Positions 10,786-20,255 of a DNA stretch of 64,000 nt are shown here, piece after piece (the first letter of the stretch is position 1; each line of letters starts with the position of its first letter). The notes under the pieces were generated by a model. That model was given only the letters and a program-made list of their open reading frames with translations, was not told the DNA's origin and did no database searches. Position numbers and translations under genes: made by a program. Origin of the DNA: Megamonas funiformis. Its GTDB lineage: Bacteria > Bacillota > Negativicutes > Selenomonadales > Selenomonadaceae. Where the stretch lies: the NCBI RefSeq assembly GCF_010669225.1, contig NZ_CP048627.1, positions 2,458,578 to 2,522,577 on the forward strand. The letters run 5' to 3'.

Positions 10786-11449
10786 GGATTTGCCAATTTA
10801 TAGGTTTTTCCCCCACAGCTTCTAAAAAAGCATTTACCTTAGAAAATGGTCTACTGCCGAAAAATCCATTAAATGCAGATAATGGACTTGGATGTGCAGA
10901 CTCTACGATGAAATGTTTCGGATTAGTAATCATTTTTTTCTTTTTGCGAGCAGGTGCTCCCCATAAAATAAAAGCTATAGGTTTTTCACGTTCATTTAAG
11001 ATTTCAATAATTCTATCTGTGAATTTTTCCCAACCCATATTGCAATGAGAATTCGCTTGATGTGCTCTCACTGTAAGTACAGTGTTTAGTAATAATACAC
11101 CTTGCTGTGTCCATGGTTTTAAACAACCATTATTTGGTATTTCACAGCCTAAATCTTCTTTTAACTCTTTGAAAATATTCACAAGTGAAGGTGGAGCTTT
11201 TACTCCAGGTTTTACAGAAAAACTAAGTCCATGTGCCTGACCATCACCATGATAAGGGTCTTGACCTAAAATCACGACTTTTGTATCATGATAACTTGTG
11301 TAATGGAGAGCATTGAAAATATCATACATGTCTGGAAATATCTGTCTTGTTTTATACTCATCTACTAAAAATTTACGAAGTTCTAAATAATATGGTTTCT
11401 TCAATTCTGGATTTAAAAATTCAGCCCAATCATTATGAAAAATCTCCAT
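10775..11449 (-). CDS. ung: Uracil-DNA glycosylase
   Basis: Family 1 uracil-DNA glycosylase, which removes uracil from DNA and starts base excision repair. The 224-residue length is typical. The catalytic water-activating motif [16 protein letters not shown] and the C-terminal HPSPLSA motif with the catalytic His are intact. An AGAGGTGT ribosome site lies upstream of the ATG. The gene converges on the RluA-type gene with an 11-base overlap and no visible terminator between them. Confidence 0.97.
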   Translation of the reverse strand: MEIFHNDWAEFLNPELKKPYYLELRKFLVDEYKTRQIFPDMYDIFNALHYTSYHDTKVVILGQDPYHGDGQAHGLSFSVKPGVKAPPSLVNIFKELKEDLGCEIPNNGCLKPWTQQGVLLLNTVLTVRAHQANSHCNMGWEKFTDRIIEILNEREKPIAFILWGAPARKKKKMITNPKHFIVESAHPSPLSAFNGFFGSRPFSKVNAFLEAVGEKPINWQIPNL

Positions 11450-11532
11450 AAATTACACCTCTTTCTCATTTAAATATCATTATTTTTATTATACCAAAAT
11501 ATTAACAATAGGAAAAACAACGGAGGTATGCA

Positions 11533-12148
11533 ATGAGCAATCATTTAAAAGGTATTTTAATGGTATTATCTTCTACTGCGATGTGAGGTCTTGTAGGAAT
11601 TTTAGTTCAATATTTGATAAGTAGTGAACATTTCACACGTAAAACATAAACGACCTTCCGGTCTTGAACTCATTTCTATTTTATTCGCTATAACAGGTAC
11701 ATCTTTAATAGTTACTAAAGGAGATTTTTCTTCAATTATTCTTTCCCCTATAGCCCTTATGGCTGGTATCACTTCTGCACTTTGTTGTGTATTTTATACA
11801 CTTCAACCTCGCAAAGTATTATCTAAATACTCCTCTACAAATGTAATGGGTTGGAGTATGCTCTTTGGTGGAATATTTATTTCTTGTTTTAATAATCCGC
11901 TAGATATACCAGGAGAAATAAATTTATATACATTAAGTGCAATTTTAAGCATGATTTTATTTGGCACTGTATTAGCATTTTGCTTTTACTTAAAAAGCCT
12001 TGATTACTTGAGTCCAACTGAAGCCAGTATCTTAACTGTGGGCGAACCACTTTGTTCTATTATTCTCTCTTTAATCTTCTTAAATGTCACTTTCTCCTCT
12101 ATCGAACTTATAGGAGCAGTATTGATTTTAAGTACAGTATTATCTTAG
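11533..12148 (+). pseudogene. EamA/DMT-family transporter, decayed
   Basis: Remains of a 10-helix drug/metabolite transporter. A GGAGG site precedes an ATG at 11533, and the frame gives a normal first helix. Codon 18, expected to be the conserved Trp of the family, is TGA (11584-11586). After about 37 codons the frame is lost. From about 11640 the reading continues in the sequence KRPSGLELI, which in intact relatives lies after helix 4. So roughly 80 residues (helices 2-4) are missing. The C-terminal half (helices 5-10) is intact from 11640 to 12148. A functional product is unlikely. Confidence 0.8.
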
Positions 12149-12157
12149 CTAAAGCAA

Positions 12158-12190
12158 AATAAGAGGCTAATTTTAGCCTCTTATTTTTAT
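12158..12190. terminator. Bidirectional intrinsic terminator
   Basis: AATAAGAGGCTAA pairs with TTAGCCTCTTATT across a loop of a few bases, with T-rich tails on both strands. It serves the EamA remnant and the convergent DUF454 gene. Confidence 0.85.
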
Positions 12191-12192
12191 TT

Positions 12193-12624
12193 TCATCTAT
12201 ATTTTTCTGTTTTTATACCCCAAAACAAATAAATAATATGTATTATCCAAACGGTAATCATCACATATTGTACCCAAAAGAATTCAGCTGGCATAAAATA
12301 ATAACCTATGCTCATTATTACTGTTACCATAAAAAACACTTTGAATTTTGCCTTTATACTCATTGTTCGCTTTTGCACAAAATCTGCCAAATGTTTTTTA
12401 TATAAATCAGTTTGCCTAAACCATTGATGTAATCTCTGTGAACCTTTAGAAAAACAATATAGAGTTAACAAATAAAAAGGCACTGTTGGTAATAATGGCA
12501 ATATAATCCCTATAGTTCCTAATATAAAGCTTATACAACCTAAGCTTATCCAAAAATATCGTATTAGAATTTTATATGATAATTCCACTTTGCACCTCAT
12601 TAAATAAATGATAACAATTTTCAA
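12193..12624 (-). CDS. DUF454 (YbaN-type) inner-membrane protein
   Basis: A small membrane protein of the YbaN/DUF454 family, function unknown. Near residues 30-60 it has the family signature, a helix containing GTIGIILPLLPTVPF followed by LYCFSKGSQRLHQW. Two more helices lie in the C-terminal half. The first ATG gives 143 residues. The internal ATG at codon 9 is also possible, because the first eight residues have no family match. It is followed by a strong terminator shared with the opposite strand. Confidence 0.8.
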   Translation of the reverse strand: MKIVIIYLMRCKVELSYKILIRYFWISLGCISFILGTIGIILPLLPTVPFYLLTLYCFSKGSQRLHQWFRQTDLYKKHLADFVQKRTMSIKAKFKVFFMVTVIMSIGYYFMPAEFFWVQYVMITVWIIHIIYLFWGIKTEKYR

Positions 12625-12671
12625 TAAAATTATATCATAATATACTGGAATTATCTTCTATTATTTAGCAA

Positions 12672-13877
12672 TTATCCTTTAATTGTTTTTCTATTATCGT
12701 ATTTAAAATAAATCATACTTGCCACAGTAGCTATTACAGCTATAATACCTTCAAGATAAAAAGCTATATTTAGACTATATATTTCTGCGATATTGCCAGC
12801 TATCATTGGAACTATTGTCATTCCCACTGCATAAATAGCCTGATAATATCCCATAGCTGTAGAACGTTTTTCGATAGGAACATTCTTCATTGCTTCTGAA
12901 GTACAAAAAGAAAAAACAATTCCTGTAGATAATCCCGCTAATATTTGAATAGCAATCAATAAATTAGGTGAAAAAATATTAGGTACAGCAAAACAATATA
13001 TAGCTAAAACGAATAAAATAAAAGGTATCCAAAGTGATGAACCTAATCGTCTGGCAAAATTACTTGCTGAAAAATAAGAAGCCAGCACTGCTACAATAAT
13101 ATATACGATAGATAATAAACCAATTTGAAATGCACTCGCATTTATTTCATGAGCAATCTGCGTTGTAAAACTCATACAAGTAGCCATTAAGATACCTTGT
13201 TGAACTAATGCCAATATCGAAAAGAAAATCAATCTTTTATCTGCATAAACTTTTATTAAATCTGATGTTTTCGGTACTATTTTTACTGTCTTTGTCTTTT
13301 GCTCTTTAATACCAAAAGATAATAATATCGCTGGCACACCACTACAGATACTCAATAAACATAAAAAATTCATACCTAAATGATTATAGCTCAAGGTACT
13401 TAAAACAAAACCACCTAAAACGCCTATATTATTAGCAGCCATGATAAGACCCATTGCTCGCTGTAGATTTTCACAAGTGAAATAACTAGCATATAAAACC
13501 ATGAAAGAAATCCACATAGCTGAAGCAAAACCAGATAATATATTTCCCACTAAAAAACCTGTTTGCGGTTCTAAAATAATACGAAATACCGAAGCTAATG
13601 CTGAAGCTGTAACGCCTAAAATGATAAATAATTTATGACGACCATTTTTATCTGCCATAATGCCAATGGGCATTCTCAATACCATTTGTGAAAAACCATA
13701 TATGCCTATGATTATGCCAATCATACTAGAAGAAACCTGCATAGTTGATAAATATGGTGTTTGAAAAGGCACATATACATATTGAGCAAACCAAAATAGT
13801 ACAACTATTATCAACAACAAATTTTTCTGGTAATTTAATTTACTTTTGTCCATGAAAAATCTTTTTACTCCTTTCAT
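12672..13877 (-). CDS. Major facilitator superfamily transporter
   Basis: A 401-residue protein with about 12 hydrophobic segments. The MFS signature between helices 2 and 3 (GIMADKNGRHKLFI) is present. The overall pattern resembles sugar/drug-type MFS carriers of gut Firmicutes; substrate unknown. Two in-frame ATGs are possible, at 13877 and at 13856 (MDKSKL). Only the second has a GGAG upstream, though at a long 14-base distance. The gene lies only about 16 bases beyond the terminator of thiMD, so there is no room for its own promoter. Confidence 0.85.
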   Translation of the reverse strand: MKGVKRFFMDKSKLNYQKNLLLIIVVLFWFAQYVYVPFQTPYLSTMQVSSSMIGIIIGIYGFSQMVLRMPIGIMADKNGRHKLFIILGVTASALASVFRIILEPQTGFLVGNILSGFASAMWISFMVLYASYFTCENLQRAMGLIMAANNIGVLGGFVLSTLSYNHLGMNFLCLLSICSGVPAILLSFGIKEQKTKTVKIVPKTSDLIKVYADKRLIFFSILALVQQGILMATCMSFTTQIAHEINASAFQIGLLSIVYIIVAVLASYFSASNFARRLGSSLWIPFILFVLAIYCFAVPNIFSPNLLIAIQILAGLSTGIVFSFCTSEAMKNVPIEKRSTAMGYYQAIYAVGMTIVPMIAGNIAEIYSLNIAFYLEGIIAVIATVASMIYFKYDNRKTIKG

Positions 13878-13892
13878 TTTGGATTAAAATTA

Positions 13893-13927
13893 AAATAAAA
13901 ATCGCCTTAGATTAAGGCGATTTTTTT
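13893..13927 (-). terminator. Terminator between thiMD and the MFS gene
   Basis: Minus-strand hairpin: TCGCCTTA and TAAGGCGA pair across a 3-base loop, flanked by A-rich and T-rich runs. It lies between the thiD stop and the MFS start and should terminate most thiMD transcripts. Confidence 0.8.
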
Positions 13928-13929
13928 AT

Positions 13930-14727
13930 TTATAAATTATACATATGATTTAAAGGGCCACTGCCTTTTCCTAAATCTAAATTAGCTTTTAATGCTCCTG
14001 TGATATAATCTTTAGCATTTTTAATACTTGTAACTAAATCATGACCAGCAGCTAAATTAGAAGCAATCGCTGATGATAAAGTGCAGCCTGTACCATGAGT
14101 ATTTGGATTGTCTATGCGTTTACCTTCAAACCAATGAATTTCTCCATGGTCCCAAAGCAAATCATCTGCTGTATCTTCCAAATGACCACCTTTAATTAAA
14201 ATAGCAGTCGGTATCTTTTGCGAAATAGTCTGTGCTGCTTTTATGCAATCTTCTTTTGTCTTGATAGCAAAGCCACATAAAACTTCTGCTTCTGCTAAAT
14301 TTGGTGTAATCACTGTAGCTAATGGCAATAATTTTTCAATTAAAGTATTTGCCGCATCTTCTTCCATCAAACGACTACCAGCTGTAGAAACCATTACTGG
14401 GTCAGCAACGATATTTTTAGCTTTATATTCTACTAATTTATGGGCAATCATTTCAATGATTTCTTTATTTGCCACCATACCGATTTTGACTGCATCAGGA
14501 TAAATATCCTGGAAAATACAATCCAATTGTCTGCCAACAAAGTCAGCCCCTGCATCTAAAATGCCGCACACACCAGTTGTATTTTGAGCTGTAAGAGCTG
14601 TAATTGCACTCATTGCATACATTTTATGAGCAGTAATTGTCTTTATATCTGCTTGAATACCTGCTCCACCACTACAATCTGAACCTGCTATTGTCAAAAC
14701 TTTTTTCATTTCATTCATCTCTATCAT
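13930..14727 (-). CDS. thiD: Hydroxymethylpyrimidine (phosphate) kinase ThiD
   Basis: ThiD phosphorylates HMP and HMP-P to HMP-PP, the pyrimidine half of thiamine. The 265-residue protein has the ribokinase-fold signature AGSDCSGGAGIQADIKT near the N-terminus and the C-terminal anion-hole motif NTHGTGCTLSSAIA with the catalytic Asp region. Its ATG overlaps the thiM stop (ATGA). A later start at MKKVLTIAG, five codons in, would match family N-termini better. With thiM it forms a salvage operon. No TPP riboswitch is visible upstream. Confidence 0.95.
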   Translation of the reverse strand: MIEMNEMKKVLTIAGSDCSGGAGIQADIKTITAHKMYAMSAITALTAQNTTGVCGILDAGADFVGRQLDCIFQDIYPDAVKIGMVANKEIIEMIAHKLVEYKAKNIVADPVMVSTAGSRLMEEDAANTLIEKLLPLATVITPNLAEAEVLCGFAIKTKEDCIKAAQTISQKIPTAILIKGGHLEDTADDLLWDHGEIHWFEGKRIDNPNTHGTGCTLSSAIASNLAAGHDLVTSIKNAKDYITGALKANLDLGKGSGPLNHMYNL

Positions 14728-15545
14728 CTCTTTTCATATTTAGCCATAGCTTCTAACTGTTCACCAGTCATATTATAAATAGCATCGATTAAATAATTTC
14801 TAAAGCTAGCATTGCCATCTAATTCACTCATACGTTTTTGAGCGATTTCGCCTGCTACACCCATAGCACAAAAAGCTGCTACTGTAGCCATTAATTTATT
14901 ATCTTTATTCGCTGCTAAATAAGCTGTAGTAAATGCTGATAACATACAACCACTACCTGTGATTTTACTCATGATTTTATGACCATTGTAAATCACATAA
15001 GCATCTTTACTATCAGCCACAATATCAATGACACCACTAATAGCAATAATAGCATCCATATTTTTAGATAATTGCTTAGCAAATTTTACATATTCTGTTA
15101 AATTCTCTTCAGTAATGCTATCTCTTATATCAGCATCTACACCACGAGTTGAACCACTGCCATTTGCTAAAGTTTTTATTTCAGAAATATTACCGCGGAT
15201 TACATCAAATTTTATATTTTTTACTAATTCAACAGCAGTGCGAGTGCGAAGTTCTGACGCTCCTACACCTACAGGGTCTAATAAAACTGCATGACTTAAT
15301 CTATTAGCCATCCAACCTGCTTTATGCATAGAATTAATTGTTCTTGAATTCAACGTACCAATATTTATATTTAAACCATTACAAATGCTGGTGATTTCTT
15401 CTACTTCATTAATATCATCAGCCATAATAGGTGATGCTCCACAAGCTAATAAAATATTTGCACAATCATTTACAGTAACATAATTAGTAATATTATGTAT
15501 TAATGGAGAATTTTTACGCACATTCTCTAAACATTTTTTCAACAA
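14724..15545 (-). CDS. thiM: Hydroxyethylthiazole kinase ThiM
   Basis: ThiM phosphorylates 4-methyl-5-hydroxyethylthiazole for thiamine salvage. Family marks are the early HNITNYVTVNDCAN block, PVGVGAS, and ITGSGCMLSAF with the catalytic Cys near residue 200. An ATG at 15602 gives a longer frame, but a perfect AGGAGG lies inside it. TTG codons at 15545 and 15542 follow at about 9-12 bases, and the protein then begins LLKKCLENVRKN like its relatives. I therefore place the start at the TTG. Translationally coupled to thiD. Confidence 0.93.
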   Translation of the reverse strand: MLKKCLENVRKNSPLIHNITNYVTVNDCANILLACGASPIMADDINEVEEITSICNGLNINIGTLNSRTINSMHKAGWMANRLSHAVLLDPVGVGASELRTRTAVELVKNIKFDVIRGNISEIKTLANGSGSTRGVDADIRDSITEENLTEYVKFAKQLSKNMDAIIAISGVIDIVADSKDAYVIYNGHKIMSKITGSGCMLSAFTTAYLAANKDNKLMATVAAFCAMGVAGEIAQKRMSELDGNASFRNYLIDAIYNMTGEQLEAMAKYEKR

Positions 15546-15643
15546 AATAATCAGCCTCCTTTTTATTATTTTCATTCTACAATATTCACAAAATGCCTGC
15601 AATGAAAAAGCTTTTTGTTTAACTTGACTCCATTAAAATTAAC

Positions 15644-16391
15644 TTAATTTACAGATTTAGCTTTTACTAAATTTAAATTAAGTATTAATATTGCCGAAAT
15701 AATGCATATCATACCCAATATCTTCGTTAAATCAAATACTTCTTGAAAAAATATCAATCCCACTATAGCTGATACAATAGGTTCAATCGTAGCTAATATT
15801 GAAGCTTTTCCTGCCTCTAATTTTTTTAGCCCTGTAGTATAGAGTAATAATAGTTACTGCTTCATATTTATCTATTATCATCTTGCTAAAAATGCTATAT
15901 AACGCATAACCAAAACCTGCACCTAAACCCAATAATATAGCCTTGCCACTCAAAGTTACTTCTTGAGAAAATGCTCCTGTAATAAAACATAAACCAATAA
16001 TAGTTATAAATAAAGCCAATACTTTTCGCTTATTCAATTTTTCATGAAAAAAGAAAAAAGACATTATCATCACAAATATAGGTGCCATATACAATAAAAG
16101 TGCAGGAATTGCCACACCGCCAATGACTTCAATCGCTTCAAAATAACAATAATTAAAAAAGATAATACTCAAAATACCTGTACCTAAAAAATAAATTATA
16201 TCCTTAAATTCAATTTTTAATTTACTTCTATCAAAAATACTTAAATAAATAACTAAACATAAAGCTGAAAAGAATCCTCTTATCGCTACACATTGCAACG
16301 AATTAAAACCTAAATCCTTTAATAAACTGATGAAAATGGCAATAATTCCCCATAAAATGCCCGCACTAGTAATACAAACAACACTATTCAC
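15644..16391 (-). pseudogene. EamA/DMT-family transporter, frameshifted with internal deletion
   Basis: A second EamA transporter in decay. From the ATG at 16391 about 183 codons read normally through helix 6 (ending near YEAVTIIT). Then near 15840 the frame changes. The correct continuation, GLKKLEAGKASILATIEP and the last two helices, is in another frame and ends at the TAA at 15644-15646. About 45 residues expected between the two parts (helices 7-8) are absent. This is a small deletion that also shifted the frame. Conserved Trp of helix 1 (GILWG) is intact. Confidence 0.8.
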
Positions 16392-16471
16392 TATATCAAC
16401 TCCTTTATAAATTCAAAATTATAAAAGCCTTCTTCTCATTATTTTACCTAAATTACGGATTAAATATCAAA

Positions 16472-16500
16472 TTGACATAATGCTTATACTTGCTTAAAAT
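16472..16500 (+). promoter_or_regulatory. Sigma-A promoter of the DeoR-HAD operon
   Basis: TTGACA (16472-16477), 17 bases, TAAAAT (16495-16500), 33 bases before the DeoR start. It lies in the divergent gap with the decayed EamA gene. Confidence 0.75.
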
Positions 16501-16533
16501 TAACTTAACGAGCTAAGAAATTGTGGTGATTAT

Positions 16534-17316
16534 ATGTATCAAGAAGAACGTTTATATCAAATCATGAATTTATTACGCAAGAAAAAAAGTCTATCTAAAC
16601 AAGAAATCATGTCTACATTCAATATATCTCGAGATACAGCTAGACGCGATATCATCTGTTTAGTAGAACAAAAAATCGCTTTACGCACACATGGTGGTAT
16701 CACCTTACCTACAGTGCAACTTCGTCAAAGCTTCAAAGAACGAGCAAATTTAAAAAACTCCAATAAAGATTTATTAGGCAAAGTAGCTTCATCATATATC
16801 AAAAAAAATGCTATTTGCTATTTAGATACATCAACAACAGTTCAATATATGTGCAAATACATCAAAGAAAAATCTACTATATATAGTAATTCCATTGACA
16901 TCATTGAACAATTAAAAGATAACGCTGCTTTAGATTTACACTTATTAGGTGGCAAACTCAATCCTGTAAATCGCTATTTCTATGGCAGTGAAACATTGGC
17001 CACACTTGATAATATCCGTTTTGATATCGCCTTTTTAGGTGCTGCTAGCATTACTGAAGATGGATTTTACACCTTTGAAAATGAAGATGCTGCTATCAAA
17101 CATTTGATTGCCAAAAATTCTACACTTACTTGTGTACTTGCAGATTCTGGTAAATTTCTGCTACAACCTGCTTATAAATTTGGTAAATTAAGTGATGTAG
17201 ATATTGTTTTGACTACAAAAATGCCACCAAAAGCCATAGTTACAGCATTAGCTAAAGCTAATTGTTCACTATTTTGGGATTTCAATGATAAAGTTAAAGG
17301 AGAAAATATTTTATGA
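16534..17316 (+). CDS. DeoR-family transcriptional repressor
   Basis: A 260-residue DeoR/GlpR-type regulator. The N-terminal HTH spans about residues 5-55, with the family signature FNISRDTARRDIICLVEQ, followed by the effector domain with the conserved TSTTVQYM and LGGKLNPVNRYFYG segments. Such repressors sense sugar phosphates. The partner gene downstream is a HAD sugar phosphatase that overlaps by ATGA, so the pair probably responds to and removes the same phosphorylated metabolite. Identity of that metabolite is unknown. Confidence 0.9.
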   Translation: MYQEERLYQIMNLLRKKKSLSKQEIMSTFNISRDTARRDIICLVEQKIALRTHGGITLPTVQLRQSFKERANLKNSNKDLLGKVASSYIKKNAICYLDTSTTVQYMCKYIKEKSTIYSNSIDIIEQLKDNAALDLHLLGGKLNPVNRYFYGSETLATLDNIRFDIAFLGAASITEDGFYTFENEDAAIKHLIAKNSTLTCVLADSGKFLLQPAYKFGKLSDVDIVLTTKMPPKAIVTALAKANCSLFWDFNDKVKGENIL

Positions 17317-18107
17317 CTATAAAACTCATTGCCTTAGACATGGATGGTACTTTACTCAATCGACAAAAACTTGTTCCTGAAAAAAATGCTTTAGCCATAA
17401 AAAAAGCTATGGATAAGGGTATTTATGTAACTATAGCCACTGGTCGTATGCCTGCATCTGCTTCTTATTTTGCTAAACAATTAAATATGAACTGTCCTGT
17501 AGTATCTTGTAATGGTGGTGTTGTTAAAGATTTAAATACAGGAAAAAGCATCTATGAAGCTCATTTTTCTAAAGATACTATAACTGAATTAATATCTATT
17601 TGTTATCAAAAAAATTGGTATATTCGTTGGTATATTGGCGATACAATTTATGTTCGCTATGTAGATATGGATATGTTCCCTGCTTATAAAACTACAAAAG
17701 GATTAAATATAGTAGAGGTCGGCGAGGATTTTGAAAAATATACAGAAAATGTTACTCAATTAGTTGTTTGTAACTTAAATGGAAAAATCCAAGAAATTCA
17801 AGACGAATTAGCCGATATATTCAAAGATAGAATTGGTCTACAACAAAATACAGGATATACTATGGATATAACACCTCCTGGCATTGATAAGGCAGTAGGA
17901 CTAAGTAAATTAGCTCAATATCTACAAATAGACAAAAGCGAAATCATGGCTTGTGGTGATGGTGATAATGATTTAGCTATGATTGAATATGCCGGTTTAG
18001 GTGTTGCTATGGAAAACGCTATTGATGATGTGAAAAATATTGCTCAATTCATTACTAAAGATTGCGATGAAGATGGTATAGCATACGTTATTGATAAATT
18101 TATATAA
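17313..18107 (+). CDS. Cof-type HAD-IIB sugar-phosphate phosphatase
   Basis: A 264-residue Cof/YidA-like phosphatase with motif I LDMDGTLLN (nucleophile D8, D10), the Ser/Thr motif ATGRM, and the C-terminal CGDGDNDLAMIEYAG block. It is a paralogue of the HAD at 8259-9071. Translationally coupled to the DeoR regulator by an ATGA overlap and followed by a strong terminator. Confidence 0.9.
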   Translation: MTIKLIALDMDGTLLNRQKLVPEKNALAIKKAMDKGIYVTIATGRMPASASYFAKQLNMNCPVVSCNGGVVKDLNTGKSIYEAHFSKDTITELISICYQKNWYIRWYIGDTIYVRYVDMDMFPAYKTTKGLNIVEVGEDFEKYTENVTQLVVCNLNGKIQEIQDELADIFKDRIGLQQNTGYTMDITPPGIDKAVGLSKLAQYLQIDKSEIMACGDGDNDLAMIEYAGLGVAMENAIDDVKNIAQFITKDCDEDGIAYVIDKFI

Positions 18108-18108
18108 T

Positions 18109-18140
18109 AAAAAAGCTTGGCGATAGCCAAGCTTTTTTTT
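18109..18140. terminator. Bidirectional intrinsic terminator
   Basis: AAAAAGCTTGGC and GCCAAGCTTTTT form a perfect stem with a short loop and T-runs on both strands, between the HAD and the convergent regulator gene. Confidence 0.9.
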
Positions 18141-20046
18141 ATTTTTCCAATCCATATTTTTTAATATAACGATATAAAGTAACACGACTTACACTCAAAA
18201 GATTAGATAAACGGCTTACATTTCCGCCAGCTGCTTTCCATGCTTTGAGGAATATTTCTTTATCTGTTTTCCATTTATTATCTGGTTTTACACTACCCAT
18301 TAAATTAATATCTGTAGGATAGATTTCATGTCCACTTGTATTGAAGAATGAATATTCTAATACGCTTTGTAATTGTTTGATATTTCCTGGCCAATCATAA
18401 GTTCTCAACACTTCTAAAGACTCTGGTAATAAAACTTTTGGCTCCATTTGATGTTGTTTAGATAATTCTTCAATTATATTAATAGCTAACATTGGAATAT
18501 CATCTCTACGAGAACGAAGTGATGGCACACGTATAATACTGCGAGAAATTATATTAAATAATTTTTCATCGAATTGACCTTTTTCAGTCAAACGTCTTAA
18601 ATTTGCATCACTTGCAGCAATAATGCGTACATCAATACTGCGTTCTAAGCTTTCACCAATACGATGAGTTTTCTTTTCGGATAAAGCTTTAGCTAACATT
18701 TTAGCAATAGAGCTTGGTAATTTTTCGATTTCATCAATAAATAAAGTACCTTTACTTGCTAATTCTAATTTACCTGGATGACTAACATCAGAATCTGTAG
18801 CTGCACCAAAGATATCTTGTTCCAATAATTCTGGTGTAGAATCTGCACAATTTATAGAAATCAATGGACCTGCCATACGCATACTAGCCATATGAATACC
18901 ATGAGCTAAACGCTGTTTACCAATACCAGCTTCACCTTGTAATAAAATATGATTTTTATTGCGAGCTACACGATAAGCGCGTTCTTTCATCTGTACAAAA
19001 GCTTTGCTTTCTCCCACCATAGAAGATAAGCTATATTTTGCTGTATAACCAGAAGCATGAGCTACTAAAGTACGTAAATCTTCAATTGGCATAGATACTG
19101 TAACTACACTTTGTACATCTTCATCATCTTCAGAATTTTTCAATGGCACAACAGTAGTAATATCTTCATATGTTTTATTATTAGTAATCCATGTAGTTTC
19201 ACGATTATAGCAAGAAATACCTTGGAAACCATCATAAATAGGAGTATGTGTATAATTTAATACAATATCTTTTAAATGAGCTGTTTCTTTATTTTCATTT
19301 ATAGCATTAATAGCGGATAAACGTTCTTCACCCATGCGATTTGCATAAACGATTTTATCTTCAGACATAATATGATATACAGCAAATGGCGCTGCATCTA
19401 AAATAGCTTTTTGAGCTTTGATATTCAAAGATTGTCTAATATTTAATTCTAAAGCAGTTTTTAATGTAAATAATAATGCTAAAACTACATCTTGAGGAAT
19501 TTTTTCATATTCCATTACAGTTAAAGATACGATATATGTTAATTCCCCATTGACCATAATTGGCACAGAACCACTATTCATTTCATGTAATTCTTCAAGC
19601 CAAATTTCTGGGCCAAATACCCAAAATGGTACTTTATGCTCTTTTACAATATTGCAACTAAGTGTACCTACGTTTTTCGTAGTTAAGCTTACGCCTTCCA
19701 ATCTATCAATAAGTCTTGATGTTGGATTGGCATATTTTTTTAGTACAGTACATTCTGAATCCATGATAGTTAAACATAGATTATATTCATGTAAAAAGTC
19801 CACAATACTGTCAATAAAATTATCTAAATACTCAATAGCATCACTGTGTTTACTTTGTAATTGAGCTAATTCATATGCTGATAATCTAGCAGTTGCTAGA
19901 ATTTTTTTAGGATTAACTTGATATTGCTTAGATAATTCCCATGATTCTTTTATCCATGGATGTACATTAGGGTCAGTTATACCTTTATTTATAAAAATTT
20001 TGTAATAATTTATTAATTTTTCTCGATTTCGATGTTCTCTAATCAT
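18139..20046 (-). CDS. AcoR-like AAA+/Fis regulator lacking the GAFTGA loop
   Basis: A 635-residue regulator laid out like AcoR-type enhancer-binding proteins: N-terminal GAF-like sensor, a PAS-like region (about 205-320), an AAA+ domain, and a C-terminal Fis-type HTH (about 609-635, NVSRLSNLLSVSRVTLYRYI). Walker A reads GEAGIGKQ (371-378; usual GESGTGKE), and Walker B LFIDEIEKLP includes D438-E439. Between them, where true sigma-54 activators have GAFTGA, the sequence goes from QDIFGAATDSD straight to KLELASKG. The Arg-finger segment (usually FRxDLYYRL) reads FDEKLFNII. It probably does not open sigma-54 complexes. Target and ligand unknown. Confidence 0.8.
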   Translation of the reverse strand: MIREHRNREKLINYYKIFINKGITDPNVHPWIKESWELSKQYQVNPKKILATARLSAYELAQLQSKHSDAIEYLDNFIDSIVDFLHEYNLCLTIMDSECTVLKKYANPTSRLIDRLEGVSLTTKNVGTLSCNIVKEHKVPFWVFGPEIWLEELHEMNSGSVPIMVNGELTYIVSLTVMEYEKIPQDVVLALLFTLKTALELNIRQSLNIKAQKAILDAAPFAVYHIMSEDKIVYANRMGEERLSAINAINENKETAHLKDIVLNYTHTPIYDGFQGISCYNRETTWITNNKTYEDITTVVPLKNSEDDEDVQSVVTVSMPIEDLRTLVAHASGYTAKYSLSSMVGESKAFVQMKERAYRVARNKNHILLQGEAGIGKQRLAHGIHMASMRMAGPLISINCADSTPELLEQDIFGAATDSDVSHPGKLELASKGTLFIDEIEKLPSSIAKMLAKALSEKKTHRIGESLERSIDVRIIAASDANLRRLTEKGQFDEKLFNIISRSIIRVPSLRSRRDDIPMLAINIIEELSKQHQMEPKVLLPESLEVLRTYDWPGNIKQLQSVLEYSFFNTSGHEIYPTDINLMGSVKPDNKWKTDKEIFLKAWKAAGGNVSRLSNLLSVSRVTLYRYIKKYGLEK

Positions 20047-20189
20047 AATATTTATAAACCTCTATTCTGTAAAGTTTGTCGCCTAAAATCTTTAAGATAC
20101 TAACTATTTTAACAAGTGTGTAACAAACTATCAATTATTTTCTAAAAAAATAATAACATTTGTACAAAAAATATTGTTTATTTGTTAAC

Positions 20190-20218
20190 TTGTGAGCTAA
20201 AATTATATTTGTTATACT
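20190..20218 (+). promoter_or_regulatory. Sigma-A promoter of the small membrane protein
   Basis: TTGTGA (20190-20195), 17 bases, TATACT (20213-20218), 37 bases before the preferred start codon at 20256. Confidence 0.6.
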
Positions 20219-20255
20219 TTATTCATAAATTAAAATGTTGAGGATGGTTTTTTCT

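Noticed and set aside
11584..11586. TGA at a conserved Trp codon as a sign of recoding (UGA = Trp or Sec)
   Set aside because: TGA serves as a normal stop elsewhere in the window (azlC, korB, thiM), the same gene has a large deletion and a frameshift, and no SECIS-like element was seen.
12672..12672. Terminator between the MFS and DUF454 genes
   Set aside because: The gap 12625-12671 has no stem-loop with T-run, so the two may be cotranscribed, but there is no positive evidence.
15546..15643. TPP riboswitch before thiM
   Set aside because: The CTGAGA and ACC-TGAT conserved parts of the THI element are not present upstream of thiM.
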